DNA of 64,000 nt, taken from Pseudoalteromonas ulvae UL12. GTDB lineage: Bacteria > Pseudomonadota > Gammaproteobacteria > Enterobacterales > Alteromonadaceae. The notes beneath the pieces were generated by a model. It was not told where the DNA came from and searched no databases. It saw only the letters and a program-made list of their open reading frames with translations. The stretch is taken from contig NZ_AQHJ01000028.1 in assembly GCF_014925405.1 (NCBI RefSeq), forward strand, positions 186,001 through 250,000, written 5' to 3'. The position numbers and the translations under genes were made by a program. Every line of letters starts with the position of its first letter. Within the stretch, counting starts at the first letter, position 1. Of the stretch, positions 1-8,939 are shown one piece after another.

Positions 1-312
1 GCCTTCTTTCGCTTTAATAAACATACCATCGCGTAAAATACCTGCGTTGTTAATTAATCCATCGAGACTATTGAAGTCGGCATTAATTTTGGCGAAGGTT
101 GCTTCAACCTCAGCTTCTTGACTGACATTTGCGACATACGTTTCAACGCGTGTATTAAATTGTGCTAAGAACTGCTTGGCTGCGGTTAATGCCGATTGTT
201 GCATATCAACTAAGGCTAAGTTCGCCCCTAAATTAGCCAGACGTTCAGCCATGGCTAAACCTAGCCCTTGAGCACCCCCAGTTATCACGATGGTTTTGTT
301 TTTTAGTTCCAT
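1..312 (-). CDS. Short-chain dehydrogenase/reductase, C-terminus cut by window edge (probable 3-hydroxy-2-methylbutyryl-CoA dehydrogenase)
   Basis: The first 104 residues are visible; the rest lies beyond base 1. They show the NAD(P)-binding TGGAQGLG motif (TGxxxGxG) near residue 11 and an NNAG motif near residue 90, which define the classical SDR fold. The ATG at 312 has an AAGGG ribosome site that overlaps the stop region of mmsB, 6 bases away, so it is the last visible gene of the leftward valine/isoleucine operon. The gene order thiolase, mmsA, acyl-CoA dehydrogenase, hydratase, hydrolase, mmsB, SDR is that described for ivdA-G in Shewanella, where the SDR (ivdG) is proposed to oxidise 3-hydroxy-2-methylbutyryl-CoA in isoleucine breakdown. 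The substrate is inferred from context. The catalytic YxxxK is outside the window. Confidence 0.9.
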   Translation of the reverse strand, partial: MELKNKTIVITGGAQGLGLAMAERLANLGANLALVDMQQSALTAAKQFLAQFNTRVETYVANVSQEAEVEATFAKINADFNSLDGLINNAGILRDGMFIKAKEG

Positions 313-318
313 AGTGAA

Positions 319-1209
319 TTACCCTTGTTTAGAAAATAATTTAAAAATAGCTGAGAAATCTTGTCCGCCCATGCCTTGATTTTGCATGAGGTTATACATA
401 TTTTTTGCCAATGATCCCATCGGTGTGACTGATTGACTTTGCACAGCCGCCTCAATGGCTAAGCCCAAATCTTTCGCCATTAAGTCAACCATAAAGCCAC
501 CTTGGTAATTATTCGATGAAGGCACATTAGGGAGTACATCAGGGCATGGATTGTAAAGTTCTAATGTCCAGTTTCGACCTGAGCTTTGCAGCATAATTTC
601 CGATAACACTTTTGGATCAAGGCCATTATCTATGCCCATTTGTAGTGCTTCACTGGTGCCAGCCATTAAGATGCTCAGCAACATGTTATTGCATATTTTT
701 GCAACTTGCCCGGCGCCTGTCTCCCCTGCATGGAAGATATTTTTACCCATATCAGCGAGGATCACTTGTGCGCGTTCAAAATCGTCTGCAGAGCCGCCGA
801 CGATAAACGTTAATGTACCGTTTGTTGCACCGGCGACACCACCTGATACTGGCGCATCTACAAAGCAAATACCGGCTGCTGATAATTCTGATCCCACAGC
901 TTTTGCTGTTGCTGCATCTATGGTACTACAGTCAATCACTAAACTCGCCTTAGACAAGTGATTGATGAGGCCTGTTTCACCAAGATACACGCTTTTTACA
1001 TGCTTGCCCGCTGGCAGCATGCTGATAGTAATATCTTGATCGATAGCACATTGACTGATGTCTTGAGCAACGTGTGCGCCCAATTGACTAAGTGTATTTA
1101 ATGCCACTTCAGACAAATCAAAGACTGTGACTTGGTGCCCTGCTTTGATCAGGTTGGCTGCCATTGGGCCGCCCATATTGCCTAAACCAATAAAACCTAT
1201 CTTTGCCAT
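319..1209 (-). CDS. mmsB: 3-hydroxyisobutyrate dehydrogenase
   Basis: This enzyme oxidises 3-hydroxyisobutyrate to methylmalonate semialdehyde with NAD+ in valine degradation. The 296-residue length is normal for the family. The N-terminus carries the Rossmann signature GFIGLGNMGGPMA, residues about 120-135 carry the substrate-binding DAPVSGG motif, and the GAGQVAKICNN segment near residue 170 contains the catalytic lysine of beta-hydroxyacid dehydrogenases. The start has a GGAAT ribosome site 8 bases upstream. It follows the 3-hydroxyisobutyryl-CoA hydrolase gene by 5 bases, so its substrate is made by its operon neighbour. Its product feeds mmsA in the same operon. Confidence 0.97.
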   Translation of the reverse strand: MAKIGFIGLGNMGGPMAANLIKAGHQVTVFDLSEVALNTLSQLGAHVAQDISQCAIDQDITISMLPAGKHVKSVYLGETGLINHLSKASLVIDCSTIDAATAKAVGSELSAAGICFVDAPVSGGVAGATNGTLTFIVGGSADDFERAQVILADMGKNIFHAGETGAGQVAKICNNMLLSILMAGTSEALQMGIDNGLDPKVLSEIMLQSSGRNWTLELYNPCPDVLPNVPSSNNYQGGFMVDLMAKDLGLAIEAAVQSQSVTPMGSLAKNMYNLMQNQGMGGQDFSAIFKLFSKQG

Positions 1210-1214
1210 AATAT

Positions 1215-2330
1215 TTATTCCTTACCAAGCAACGCTAATGGGTGTGTGTCAGGTGTCCATGGCGACTGGAAAAAGTCTTCAATGACCTGAAGTGGAACCG
1301 CTGAACTATCAGGGTAGCGCCAATTGGGTTGACCGTCTTTATCAATTAATAACGCGCGCACGCCTTCTTGAAACTCACCGAATTGACCACATTTGACCGA
1401 TAAACCCAGCTCCATTTTGAAACAATCAACCAAGGACATGTTTTTAGCACGTAGAAGCTGTTGTTCGATAAGACGAATGCTCAAAGGGCTGCCATGTTTA
1501 AGGCCTTTGATTGCTTTAGCTAACCAGGCATTTTGAGTATCTAAATTTCTCAATGCTTCTAGTTGCTCTTCAAGTTGGGTGAGCTCAAACACGGTTTTAA
1601 GCGTGGGCAAATTGGCTTTGATATTTGATGCAGGTGGTTTACCTGATTGCTTTTGTATTTTTAATAATACAGCGTCCAACTTTTGATGATTAAGTGGGAT
1701 CGTTTGGCCCCATTTCGTCACAATCAATTCATCTAACAAGGTTTGTTTGAGGTCCGCTTTTACATAATAATCAGCCAGATTCACATACTTTGCGTCTTCA
1801 GCATTAATCGATGCACCTGTTAAACCCAAAAATAAACCTAAATGGTCTGGCATTTTGTTGAGGAAATAACTGCCACCAACATCAGGATACAAACCTATGG
1901 TAATTTCTGGCATGGCGATTCTGGATGTGTCTGTAACAACGCGATGGCTCGCACCCGCCATCAGCCCTAAACCACCGCCCATAATAATGCCATGTCCCCA
2001 AAGTAAAATTGGTTTTTCAAAGCGATGAATTAAATAATCAAGCTGATACTCAGCTGTAAAAAACTCTTCAACATAGTGCGCATTTTGTTGACTGCTCATG
2101 GCGTTGTATAAACTCACCACATCACCACCGGCACAAAACGCTTTGTCACCTGCACCTTCGAGGATCACCATCGAAATAGATTTATCTTCTTGCCAAGCAA
2201 GGAGCTGCGGCGTGAGTAACGCCACCATCTCTTTATTTAATGCATTGAGCGCTTTTTCACAGTTAAGAGTAGCGATACCTATTTTTTGATCTGTGATGGT
2301 ATCGAGCTCACGAAATAATACCGCACTCAT
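1215..2330 (-). CDS. 3-hydroxyisobutyryl-CoA hydrolase (enoyl-CoA hydratase/isomerase superfamily)
   Basis: Hydrolyses 3-hydroxyisobutyryl-CoA to free 3-hydroxyisobutyrate in valine catabolism. At 371 residues it is longer than a hydratase and matches the hydrolase branch of the crotonase fold. The oxyanion-hole segments FCAGGDV (about residue 66) and GHGIIMGGGLGLM (about 112) are present. The PEITIGLYPDVGGSY segment holds a Glu and an Asp eight residues apart, the pair that in the human HIBCH enzyme is catalytic. The start codon overlaps the stop of the upstream hydratase gene by one base (TAATG), so the two are probably translationally coupled. It corresponds in position to ivdE of Shewanella. 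Confidence 0.95.
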   Translation of the reverse strand: MSAVLFRELDTITDQKIGIATLNCEKALNALNKEMVALLTPQLLAWQEDKSISMVILEGAGDKAFCAGGDVVSLYNAMSSQQNAHYVEEFFTAEYQLDYLIHRFEKPILLWGHGIIMGGGLGLMAGASHRVVTDTSRIAMPEITIGLYPDVGGSYFLNKMPDHLGLFLGLTGASINAEDAKYVNLADYYVKADLKQTLLDELIVTKWGQTIPLNHQKLDAVLLKIQKQSGKPPASNIKANLPTLKTVFELTQLEEQLEALRNLDTQNAWLAKAIKGLKHGSPLSIRLIEQQLLRAKNMSLVDCFKMELGLSVKCGQFGEFQEGVRALLIDKDGQPNWRYPDSSAVPLQVIEDFFQSPWTPDTHPLALLGKE

Positions 2331-3106
2331 TAGCCGTTAACCCACTGTGGCGCACGCTTTTCTAAAAACGCGTTGACGCCTTCTTTTTGATCTTGGCTAT
2401 CAAATAATGTCACAAACAGTTCACGCTCGAGTGGCAGTGCGCTGTTAATAGTACCATCACGGCCCTTTTGAATAAGGGCTTTACATGCAGTCACAGCAAC
2501 AGGACTTTGTTGTTCAACATTTTTTGCCAGCTCTAATGCTTTTTCTAACGCTTGACCTGTTTCAACTACTTCCTCAACAAGACCAATCGCATGGGCTTTG
2601 TCTGCTTTTAAACGCTCACCACATAAAATCATGCGTTTTGCCCAGCCTTCGCCGACTAACCACGCTAAATTTTGCGTGCCGCCAGCACAGGGTAGCAAGC
2701 CAACTTTAGCTTCAGGCAATGCCATTTGTGCTTGTTGTTCAGCGATTCGAATATCACAAGCCAGTGCAACTTCAAGGCCTCCGCCCATCGCAAAACCATT
2801 TATGGCGGCAATCGACACCCCTCTAAAATTAGATAGCGTTTCAAATGCTTCACCAAACACCCGAGACATATCGGCGGCAATGCCTTTATCACCAGAAGCA
2901 AAGACATTTAAATCAGCACCAGCAGAGAAAAACTTTTCTCCTTCCCCAGTGATGATCAGTGAGTAAATTGATTTATCAGCATTAAGGGACAAAACGATTT
3001 CTTTAAGGCTTGCTAAAGTGTCTCGAGTCCAAGTATTTGCTGGCGGATTTGACATTGTTAACAATGCAATTGAACCACGTTTTTCTACTTTAATTTGAGC
3101 TGTCAT
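2330..3106 (-). CDS. Enoyl-CoA hydratase (methacrylyl/tiglyl-CoA hydratase of Val/Ile catabolism)
   Basis: Adds water to the 2,3 double bond of enoyl-CoA esters made by the neighbouring acyl-CoA dehydrogenase. I set the start at 3106 (MTAQIKVEKR) because it has an AAGGAA ribosome site. A longer reading frame to 3163 would overlap the dehydrogenase and adds residues not typical of the family. The resulting 258 residues are normal length. Both catalytic glutamates of crotonase-fold hydratases are seen: in GGGLEVALACD (about residue 113) and in LPEAKVGL (about 132). It is the ivdD-position gene. It overlaps the downstream hydrolase by one base. Substrate assignment is from operon context. Confidence 0.95.
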   Translation of the reverse strand: MTAQIKVEKRGSIALLTMSNPPANTWTRDTLASLKEIVLSLNADKSIYSLIITGEGEKFFSAGADLNVFASGDKGIAADMSRVFGEAFETLSNFRGVSIAAINGFAMGGGLEVALACDIRIAEQQAQMALPEAKVGLLPCAGGTQNLAWLVGEGWAKRMILCGERLKADKAHAIGLVEEVVETGQALEKALELAKNVEQQSPVAVTACKALIQKGRDGTINSALPLERELFVTLFDSQDQKEGVNAFLEKRAPQWVNG

Positions 3107-3116
3107 CTTCTTTTCC

Positions 3117-4274
3117 TTATAAAATATCGCCTGCGCCTTGCGCAAGGAGTCTGCGGCCAACAATCAAGCGCATGATTTCGTTGGTCCCTTCTAAGATCTG
3201 GTGAACACGGACATCACGTAAATGTCTTTCAAGTGGATACTCTTTAATGTAACCATAGCCACCATGGATTTGCAGTGCATCATCACACACTTTAAAGCCA
3301 ACATCGGTCGCAAACCGTTTAGCCATTGCACAGTAGGCCGTTTTCTCTGGATCGTTATTATCCAGTTTAAACGCTGCTAGCCTGACCATTTGACGGGCAG
3401 CTACTAATTCAGTGTTCATATCTGCCAGTTTAAATTGTAATGCTTGAAATGCAGCCAAGGGTTTACCGAATTGCTCACGCTCTTGCATGTAATTTTTAGC
3501 GGTATTGAGTGCTTGTTGCGCCGTGCCGATTGAGCAGGTTGCAATGTTAATACGGCCACCATCAAGGCCTTGCATGGCAAACTTAAAGCCTTCGCCTTCT
3601 TGTCCAAGTAAGTTTTCTTTAGCAACTTTGACATTTTCAAAGGTAATGAGACGGGTTGGTTGCGCGTTCCAGCCCATTTTTTCTTCCGCTTTACCGTAAA
3701 TAACGCCCGGTGCATCTGCTGGCACAACAAAGGCAGAAATACCCGCTGCGCCTTCTCCACCAGTGCGGGCCATCACAACAAGGACTTCAGTTTCACCGGC
3801 GCCGGAAATAAACATTTTAGAACCATTGATCACGTAATGATCATCGGTGAGTTGTGCTTTTGTTTTTAACGAAGCTGCATCAGAGCCAGAGCCTGGCTCA
3901 GTTAAACAATACGAAGCTAATAGCTGGCCCATAACAAGTTGGTCGACATACTGCGCTTTAATCGCATCAGTGCCAAAGCTTGCAATCATCCAAGTGGCCA
4001 TATTGTGAATCGTAAGCATTGCGGTGGTGGCGGTACAGCCCATGGATAGTTGTTCAAAAATGATGCTTGAATCTAGGCGAGATAACCCTAAGCCACCTGC
4101 ATCTTCAGGGGTATAAAGACCACAAAAACCGAGCTCACCGGCTGCTTGAATAACAGATTTTGGAAAAATGTGTTCTTTATCCCAACGTGCAGCGTTTGGG
4201 GCGAGTTCTGTTTCTGCAAATTGTCGGGCGGTGTCTGCAAATGCAAGTTGATCGTCTGTTAAATTAAAGTCCAT
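3117..4274 (-). CDS. Acyl-CoA dehydrogenase, probable isobutyryl-/2-methylbutyryl-CoA dehydrogenase
   Basis: An FAD enzyme that introduces the alpha-beta double bond into short branched acyl-CoA and passes electrons to ETF. The start chosen is MDFNLTDDQ at 4274, which has an AGAGGT ribosome site; the open frame runs 10 codons further. That gives 385 residues, usual for the family. The flavin and substrate motif YCLTEPGSGSDAASL lies near residue 123. The C-terminal ILEGTNEIMR carries the canonical catalytic glutamate position, unlike liuA of this window, in which the glutamate is in the other, isovaleryl-type place. It lies between mmsA and the hydratase, the position of ivdC in Shewanella. 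Val/Ile specificity is inferred. Confidence 0.95.
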   Translation of the reverse strand: MDFNLTDDQLAFADTARQFAETELAPNAARWDKEHIFPKSVIQAAGELGFCGLYTPEDAGGLGLSRLDSSIIFEQLSMGCTATTAMLTIHNMATWMIASFGTDAIKAQYVDQLVMGQLLASYCLTEPGSGSDAASLKTKAQLTDDHYVINGSKMFISGAGETEVLVVMARTGGEGAAGISAFVVPADAPGVIYGKAEEKMGWNAQPTRLITFENVKVAKENLLGQEGEGFKFAMQGLDGGRINIATCSIGTAQQALNTAKNYMQEREQFGKPLAAFQALQFKLADMNTELVAARQMVRLAAFKLDNNDPEKTAYCAMAKRFATDVGFKVCDDALQIHGGYGYIKEYPLERHLRDVRVHQILEGTNEIMRLIVGRRLLAQGAGDIL

Positions 4275-4304
4275 ATCGACCTCTTTTTTATTCGGGTAAT
4301 ACAA

Positions 4305-4324
4305 AGGAGCAGTAAACTGCTCCT
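4305..4324 (-). terminator. Intra-operon hairpin between mmsA and the acyl-CoA dehydrogenase gene
   Basis: A perfect 8-bp inverted repeat, AGGAGCAG then four bases then CTGCTCCT, lies in the 58-base gap between the two genes. On the transcribed (minus) strand it is followed by TTTGTATT, a weak T-run. It could be a leaky terminator or an mRNA-processing/stability stem; it cannot be a full stop if the downstream genes depend on the same promoter. Confidence 0.5.
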
Positions 4325-4332
4325 ATCTTTTA

Positions 4333-5823
4333 TTATTTCAAGTTAATGCTCATATTCGGGCCTGTGGCAATGTCGTCTTCAAACCAACGAGCGGTGACCG
4401 TTTTAGTCTCAGTGTAAAAACGGATCCCTTGTTTTCCATAAGTATGTTGATCGCCATAAAATGAGCCTTTCCAACCAGTAAACGAGAAGAAAGGAAGTGG
4501 CACAGGAATTGGCACATTAATTCCAACCTGACCGACTTCGATTTCGTGTTGGAATTTGCGTGCAGCGGCACCACAAGCGGTGAATAACGACGTGCCATTC
4601 CCATAAGGACTATTGTTGATAAGCGCGATGGCTTCATCGAGCGTATCCACACAAATACACGCCAACACAGGGCCAAATATTTCTTCTTTATACAAATCCA
4701 TATCGGTTGTGACGTCAGTAAACAAAGTTGGTCCAACCCAATTTCCCTGCTCAAATCCTGCAACGGTAAAATCAGATCCATCTAGTAAACAGGTTGCACC
4801 TTGCGCTTTACCTGTTTCGATTAATGATAAAATGCGCGCTTTTGCTTGTGGCGTAGTTTGCGGACCATATGCGGCTTGCGGATCGTCCCAAACACCCGGT
4901 CGAACTTGCGTAAAGGCTTCTTTTAAATCATTGATCCATTCTTTGGTTTGGCCAACAAACACAGCCACTGAGATCCCCATACAACGCTGGCCTGCAGCGC
5001 CGACAGATGCGCCAACTAGATTGCTAATCAAACGCTCTTTTTTGGCATCCGGCATAATGACCATATGGTTTTTAGCGCCCACACACGCTTGAACTCGTTT
5101 TAAGTGCTCAGTGCCTTTTGAATAAATATAAGCACCCACACCACAAGAACCGACAAAAGAAATCGCTCGGATAGCAGGATGCTCTAAAATTTTGTCTACT
5201 TGCGGTTTGGTACCGTGCACAACTTGCAACACACCTTTTGGTGCGCCCGCTTCTTCAAACAATTCGACTAAGCGCATTGGCGTCAGTGGATCTTGTTCAG
5301 ATGGTTTCAGAATAAAGGTATTACCACACACAATCGCGAGCGGGAACATCCAAAGCGGGATCATGGCTGGAAAGTTGAATGGCGTAATACCCGCGCACAC
5401 ACCTAAAGGTTGAGTGTATGAATAAGTGTCAATACCACGAGCAACATTTTCGACCGTTTCACCCATCATCATGGCGGGTGCATTAGCTGCTTGTTCAACA
5501 ACTTCAATGCCGCGCCAAACATCGCCTTTTGCGTCTTCAAATGTTTTGCCTAATTCATGACAAATAATGGTGGCAATTTCATCATGATGTTCTTTTAATA
5601 ACGCAGCGTAACGCATCATAATGCGCGCACGTTCTGAGACAGGGACATCTTTCCATGTCTTAAATGTTTCTTGTGCAGAAGCAATCGCGCGCTCCATTTC
5701 AGCGTCAGTGGTAGATGGCACTTGCGCTATCACTTCTTGTGTTGCTGGGTTCACCACATCAATCCACTGCTCTGATGTTGATTGAACCATTTGCCCTTCA
5801 ATAAATAATGGAACTTTATGCAT
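4333..5823 (-). CDS. mmsA: Methylmalonate-semialdehyde dehydrogenase (CoA-acylating)
   Basis: Converts methylmalonate semialdehyde to propionyl-CoA (and malonate semialdehyde to acetyl-CoA) with NAD+ and CoA, the last dedicated valine step. Length 496 residues is typical. The aldehyde dehydrogenase fold is shown by [14 protein letters not shown] near residue 145, the cofactor glycine motif FVGSCGVG near 230, and the nucleophile in GAAGQRCMG (Cys281). The TPFNFP and QRCM segments are characteristic of the MmsA branch. It lies 62 bases after the thiolase gene, with a terminator-like hairpin in the gap, and 58 bases before the acyl-CoA dehydrogenase, with another hairpin, so its mRNA level may differ from its neighbours. 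Confidence 0.97.
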   Translation of the reverse strand: MHKVPLFIEGQMVQSTSEQWIDVVNPATQEVIAQVPSTTDAEMERAIASAQETFKTWKDVPVSERARIMMRYAALLKEHHDEIATIICHELGKTFEDAKGDVWRGIEVVEQAANAPAMMMGETVENVARGIDTYSYTQPLGVCAGITPFNFPAMIPLWMFPLAIVCGNTFILKPSEQDPLTPMRLVELFEEAGAPKGVLQVVHGTKPQVDKILEHPAIRAISFVGSCGVGAYIYSKGTEHLKRVQACVGAKNHMVIMPDAKKERLISNLVGASVGAAGQRCMGISVAVFVGQTKEWINDLKEAFTQVRPGVWDDPQAAYGPQTTPQAKARILSLIETGKAQGATCLLDGSDFTVAGFEQGNWVGPTLFTDVTTDMDLYKEEIFGPVLACICVDTLDEAIALINNSPYGNGTSLFTACGAAARKFQHEIEVGQVGINVPIPVPLPFFSFTGWKGSFYGDQHTYGKQGIRFYTETKTVTARWFEDDIATGPNMSINLK

Positions 5824-5842
5824 GTTAATCTTCTCCCCAAAT

Positions 5843-5878
5843 AAAAAAGGCGCTTCTATTTTTAAATTATCGCGCCTT
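5843..5878 (-). terminator. Terminator-like hairpin between thiolase and mmsA (possible attenuator)
   Basis: On the minus strand AAGGCGC (5878-5872) pairs with GCGCCTT (5853-5847) across an 18-base A/T-rich loop, directly followed by a run of T (TTTTTTAT). This has the form of an intrinsic terminator but stands inside an operon whose next gene has its own good ribosome site (GGGGAG), so partial read-through is expected. Confidence 0.55.
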
Positions 5879-5885
5879 AGATTTG

Positions 5886-7070
5886 TTAAATTGTTTCAAT
5901 CGCCATCGCAACCGCTTCACCACCACCAATACACAGTGAGGCAACGCCTGTTTTTAACCCTCTGTTTTTCAGAGCATGGATTAATGTCACTAAGATACGC
6001 GCACCACTGGCTCCAATTGGGTGACCCAACGCACACGCCCCGCCATTTACATTAACTTTGGCACTGTCGAGTCCCATTTCATTAATTGCGAGCATAGTGA
6101 CCATGGCAAATGCTTCATTAATTTCCCACAAATCAACACTGTCTTTTGACCAACCTGCTTTTTCTAATACTGAGTTCATTGCGCCTACTGGTGCGATAGT
6201 AAATTCAGCTGGTTTTTGCGAGTGAGTAGCATGAGCAACAATGCGACACAGCGGCGTTAAGCCTTTTGCAGTCGCTTCAGATTCTTTCATTAATGTCAGC
6301 GCTGCTGCACCATCTGAAATTGAAGATGAATTGGCGGCTGTGATCGTTCCATCTTTTGCAAATGCAGGTCGTAATGCAGGGATCTTATCGATTTTTGCAT
6401 TGCCTGGTTGCTCATCAATCGAAAATTCAACATCGCCTTTTCGTGTTTTAACGATAACTGGCGTTATTTCAGCGTGAAACGCGCCCGTTTCTATAGCTGA
6501 TTGTGCTTTTTGCAGAGAGTTAATTGCAAATGCATCCATTTGCTCACGCGTAATAGCATAGTCGTTAGCTGTGGCCTGAGCAAAACAACCCATCGCTTTG
6601 TTTTCGTAAGCATCTTCTAAGCCATCGGCCATCATATGATCTTTTATTTCACCGTGGCCCATTCGAAAGCCACCACGTGCTTTGGGTAAAAAATAAGGGG
6701 CTGCCGACATATTTTCCATCCCACCGGCGATGGCAACATTAATCGAACCTGATTTGATTAAATCATGAGCAAACATCGCCGCCTTTAAGCCAGAGCCACA
6801 TACTTTATTAATAGTCGTAGCACCTGTGCCAAGATTTAAGCCTGCTTTTAGCATCGCTTGGCGCGCTGGCGCTTGGCCGAGTCCCGCTGGTAAAACACAG
6901 CCCATAATGACTTCATCAATTGAATTAACAGCTAAACCAGATTTTTTTACGGCATCAGCAATGGCTGTGGCACCAAGCTCTGTTGCATGGGTCTCACTGA
7001 ACATCCCCATAAAGCCACCCATTGGGGTGCGAGATGCGCTTACAATTACAATCGGATCGTGTACTGACAT
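5886..7070 (-). CDS. Acetyl-CoA acetyltransferase-type thiolase (2-methylacetoacetyl-CoA thiolase role)
   Basis: Cleaves 2-methylacetoacetyl-CoA to acetyl-CoA and propionyl-CoA in isoleucine degradation, and probably acetoacetyl-CoA as well. The start at 7070 ([10 protein letters not shown]) has a GAGGAG ribosome site 8 bases upstream; an extension to 7109 lacks one. The 394-residue length and motifs are typical: acyl-accepting Cys91 in [14 protein letters not shown] near residue 340, the catalytic histidine in [13 protein letters not shown] and the proton-shuttling cysteine in SLCIGGGEA at the C-terminus. It is first in the leftward operon (ivdA position), read from the LiuR-type control region. 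Substrate assignment rests on context. Confidence 0.96.
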   Translation of the reverse strand: MSVHDPIVIVSASRTPMGGFMGMFSETHATELGATAIADAVKKSGLAVNSIDEVIMGCVLPAGLGQAPARQAMLKAGLNLGTGATTINKVCGSGLKAAMFAHDLIKSGSINVAIAGGMENMSAAPYFLPKARGGFRMGHGEIKDHMMADGLEDAYENKAMGCFAQATANDYAITREQMDAFAINSLQKAQSAIETGAFHAEITPVIVKTRKGDVEFSIDEQPGNAKIDKIPALRPAFAKDGTITAANSSSISDGAAALTLMKESEATAKGLTPLCRIVAHATHSQKPAEFTIAPVGAMNSVLEKAGWSKDSVDLWEINEAFAMVTMLAINEMGLDSAKVNVNGGACALGHPIGASGARILVTLIHALKNRGLKTGVASLCIGGGEAVAMAIETI

Positions 7071-7119
7071 GAAAATATTCTCCTCGACATTAATGACATG
7101 AGAATACATAAAATTTACG

Positions 7120-7135
7120 TTTACGCCAACGTAAA
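7120..7135. promoter_or_regulatory. LiuR-type operator for the leftward Val/Ile operon
   Basis: The sequence TTTACGCCAACGTAAA has perfect arms TTTACG and CGTAAA around four bases, 50 bases before the thiolase start. MerR-type LiuR regulators of gammaproteobacteria are reported to bind A/T-rich dyads of this kind between the -35 and -10 elements. A second overlapping TTTACGT arm begins at 7114. Confidence 0.75.
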
Positions 7136-7287
7136 TGTAAAAAAGCAGTGAATTGGATGTAATGGATTACAGACTAAAGTGCCAATATATCTTGCCAGAT
7201 AGCGACTTTATACAGGATACAAGACATTGGTCTAACCTGTGATGGTAAACTTAAATAAGAATGTTAATACGGTTTTAACACTCAAGC

Positions 7288-7303
7288 TTTACCTTTACGT
7301 AAA
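7288..7303. promoter_or_regulatory. LiuR-type operator for liuR-liuABCDE
   Basis: TTTACCTTTACGTAAA differs from the arm pattern TTTACG-N4-CGTAAA at one base and lies 37 bases before liuR. A possible -10, TATATT, is at 7311-7316 and a possible -35, CTTTAC, at 7287-7292 with an 18-base spacer, so the dyad sits over the spacer, as is usual for MerR-family control. Confidence 0.7.
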
Positions 7304-7340
7304 CTTCACATATATTAGTTTCGTAATTTGAGGTGAACAC

Positions 7341-7736
7341 ATGAATCAAGATAACACAGAACAAACATTTAGCATTAGTGACTTGGCAAAAGAATTTGAT
7401 ATTACGACCCGTAGTATCCGCTTTTATGAAGACCAAGGACTGATTACACCACAGCGTAATGGTCAAACTCGTATCTATAGCAAACGCGATAAAGTCAGAT
7501 TAAAACTGATTTTACGCGGAAAACGTTTAGGTTTTACCTTAGCTGAAACTGGCCGACTTTTTGAGCTGTATGACGCGGACAAGTCAAGTGCCAAACAGCT
7601 CGTCACTATGCTTGCTCTCATCGAAGATAAAAAAGCCCACTTAAGCCAACAAATGGACGATATTAAAGTCGTTTTAATGGAATTGGTCACTGCAGAGCGT
7701 CGCTGCCACGATACGCTTAAAAGTCTAGAAGATTAA
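7341..7736 (+). CDS. liuR: MerR-family transcriptional regulator of leucine/isovalerate degradation
   Basis: A 131-residue MerR-family protein. Residues about 10-50 form the winged helix-turn-helix (SISDLAKEFDITTRSIRFYE, then an R-x-Y wing motif RIYSKRD), and residues 75-125 form the dimerisation coiled coil. There is no cysteine-rich metal-binding loop, so it is not a metal sensor; LiuR proteins are thought to respond to branched-chain acyl-CoA intermediates. An AGGTG ribosome site precedes the ATG. It is the first gene of the rightward operon, 18 bases before liuA, and matching dyads lie on both sides of the divergent intergenic region, so it probably controls itself, the liu genes and the leftward Val/Ile genes. 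Confidence 0.95.
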   Translation: MNQDNTEQTFSISDLAKEFDITTRSIRFYEDQGLITPQRNGQTRIYSKRDKVRLKLILRGKRLGFTLAETGRLFELYDADKSSAKQLVTMLALIEDKKAHLSQQMDDIKVVLMELVTAERRCHDTLKSLED

Positions 7737-7754
7737 TACAAAGAGGTTCCCAAA

Positions 7755-8930
7755 ATGAGCACTATCTCACTATATAAAGAAATGAATTTTGGCCTTGGTG
7801 AAACAGCCGACATGATCCGTGATCACGTAAATGGTTTTGCAACGGCAGAAATCGCCCCGTTAGCTGAGCAAACCGATATCGATAATAGTTTTCCAAATCA
7901 GTTGTGGCCAAAACTTGGTGAGATGGGATTACTTGGCTTAACCGTCAGTGAAGAATTTGGTGGTTCAGGTTTAGGTTATCTCGAACACGTTTTAGCAATG
8001 GAAGAGATTAGCCGCGCCAGTGCGTCGATTGGTTTAAGTTATGGTGCCCATTCAAATTTATGTGTTAACCAAATTTACCGAAACGGCAATCAAGCACAAA
8101 AAGAAAAGTACCTTCCTAAACTTATTTCGGGTGAGCACATTGGTGCTTTAGCGATGAGCGAACCCAATGCCGGCTCTGATGTGGTTTCGATGAAACTCAA
8201 AGCGGAAAAGCGCGGTGATAAGTACATATTAAATGGTAATAAAATGTGGATCACCAATGGTCCAGATGCCCATACTTATGTCATTTATGCCAAAACAGAT
8301 TTAGAAGCAGGTCATAAAGGCATCACTGCATTTATTGTTGAGCGTGATTTCCCAGGGTTCACCCAAGCTCAAAAACTCGACAAATTAGGGATGCGCGGCT
8401 CAAATACCTGCGAATTAGTCTTCATTGATTGTGAAGTACCTGAAGAAAATATCTTAGGTGGCTTGAACAATGGCGTAAAAGTATTAATGAGTGGCTTGGA
8501 TTACGAGCGCGTGGTGTTATCAGGTGGCTCTCTTGGCATTATGCAAGCGTGTATGGACATCGTGGTTCCTTATATTCACGAGCGCAAACAATTTGATACG
8601 CCTATCGGCCAATTTCAATTAATCCAAGGCAAAATCGCAGATATGTACACGCAAATGAATGCGGCGCGCTCGTATGTGTACACAGTTGCAAAATCTTGTG
8701 ACCGCGGTGAAACAACTCGTAAAGATGCGGCGGGTGCGATTTTATATGCCGCAGAACTGGCCACTAAAATGGCCCTCGATGCCATTCAAATTTTAGGCGG
8801 TAATGGTTATATCAATGAATATGCGACTGGCCGATTACTGCGTGATGCAAAATTATATGAAATTGGTGCGGGTACCTCTGAAATTCGCAGAATGCTAATA
8901 GGTCGTGAGCTTTTCAACGAAAGCCGTTAA
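7755..8930 (+). CDS. liuA: Isovaleryl-CoA dehydrogenase
   Basis: An FAD enzyme that oxidises isovaleryl-CoA to 3-methylcrotonyl-CoA in leucine catabolism, using ETF as electron acceptor. The 391 residues carry the acyl-CoA dehydrogenase motif [13 protein letters not shown]. The catalytic base appears as Glu251 in [11 protein letters not shown], the location special to isovaleryl-CoA dehydrogenases. The usual C-terminal EGTxE is replaced by GAGTSEIRR, which confirms the subfamily. An AGAGG ribosome site precedes the start. It is followed 9 bases later by liuB. Confidence 0.98.
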   Translation: MSTISLYKEMNFGLGETADMIRDHVNGFATAEIAPLAEQTDIDNSFPNQLWPKLGEMGLLGLTVSEEFGGSGLGYLEHVLAMEEISRASASIGLSYGAHSNLCVNQIYRNGNQAQKEKYLPKLISGEHIGALAMSEPNAGSDVVSMKLKAEKRGDKYILNGNKMWITNGPDAHTYVIYAKTDLEAGHKGITAFIVERDFPGFTQAQKLDKLGMRGSNTCELVFIDCEVPEENILGGLNNGVKVLMSGLDYERVVLSGGSLGIMQACMDIVVPYIHERKQFDTPIGQFQLIQGKIADMYTQMNAARSYVYTVAKSCDRGETTRKDAAGAILYAAELATKMALDAIQILGGNGYINEYATGRLLRDAKLYEIGAGTSEIRRMLIGRELFNESR

Positions 8931-8939
8931 GGGATCGCC

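Noticed and set aside
2598..2966. Plus-strand open frame of 122 codons opposite the enoyl-CoA hydratase gene
   Set aside because: Shadow of the hydratase gene; composition is typical of antisense reading.
4613..5092. Open frame of 159 codons on the plus strand opposite mmsA
   Set aside because: Lies wholly within the conserved mmsA gene in another frame, with unnatural composition and no ribosome site.
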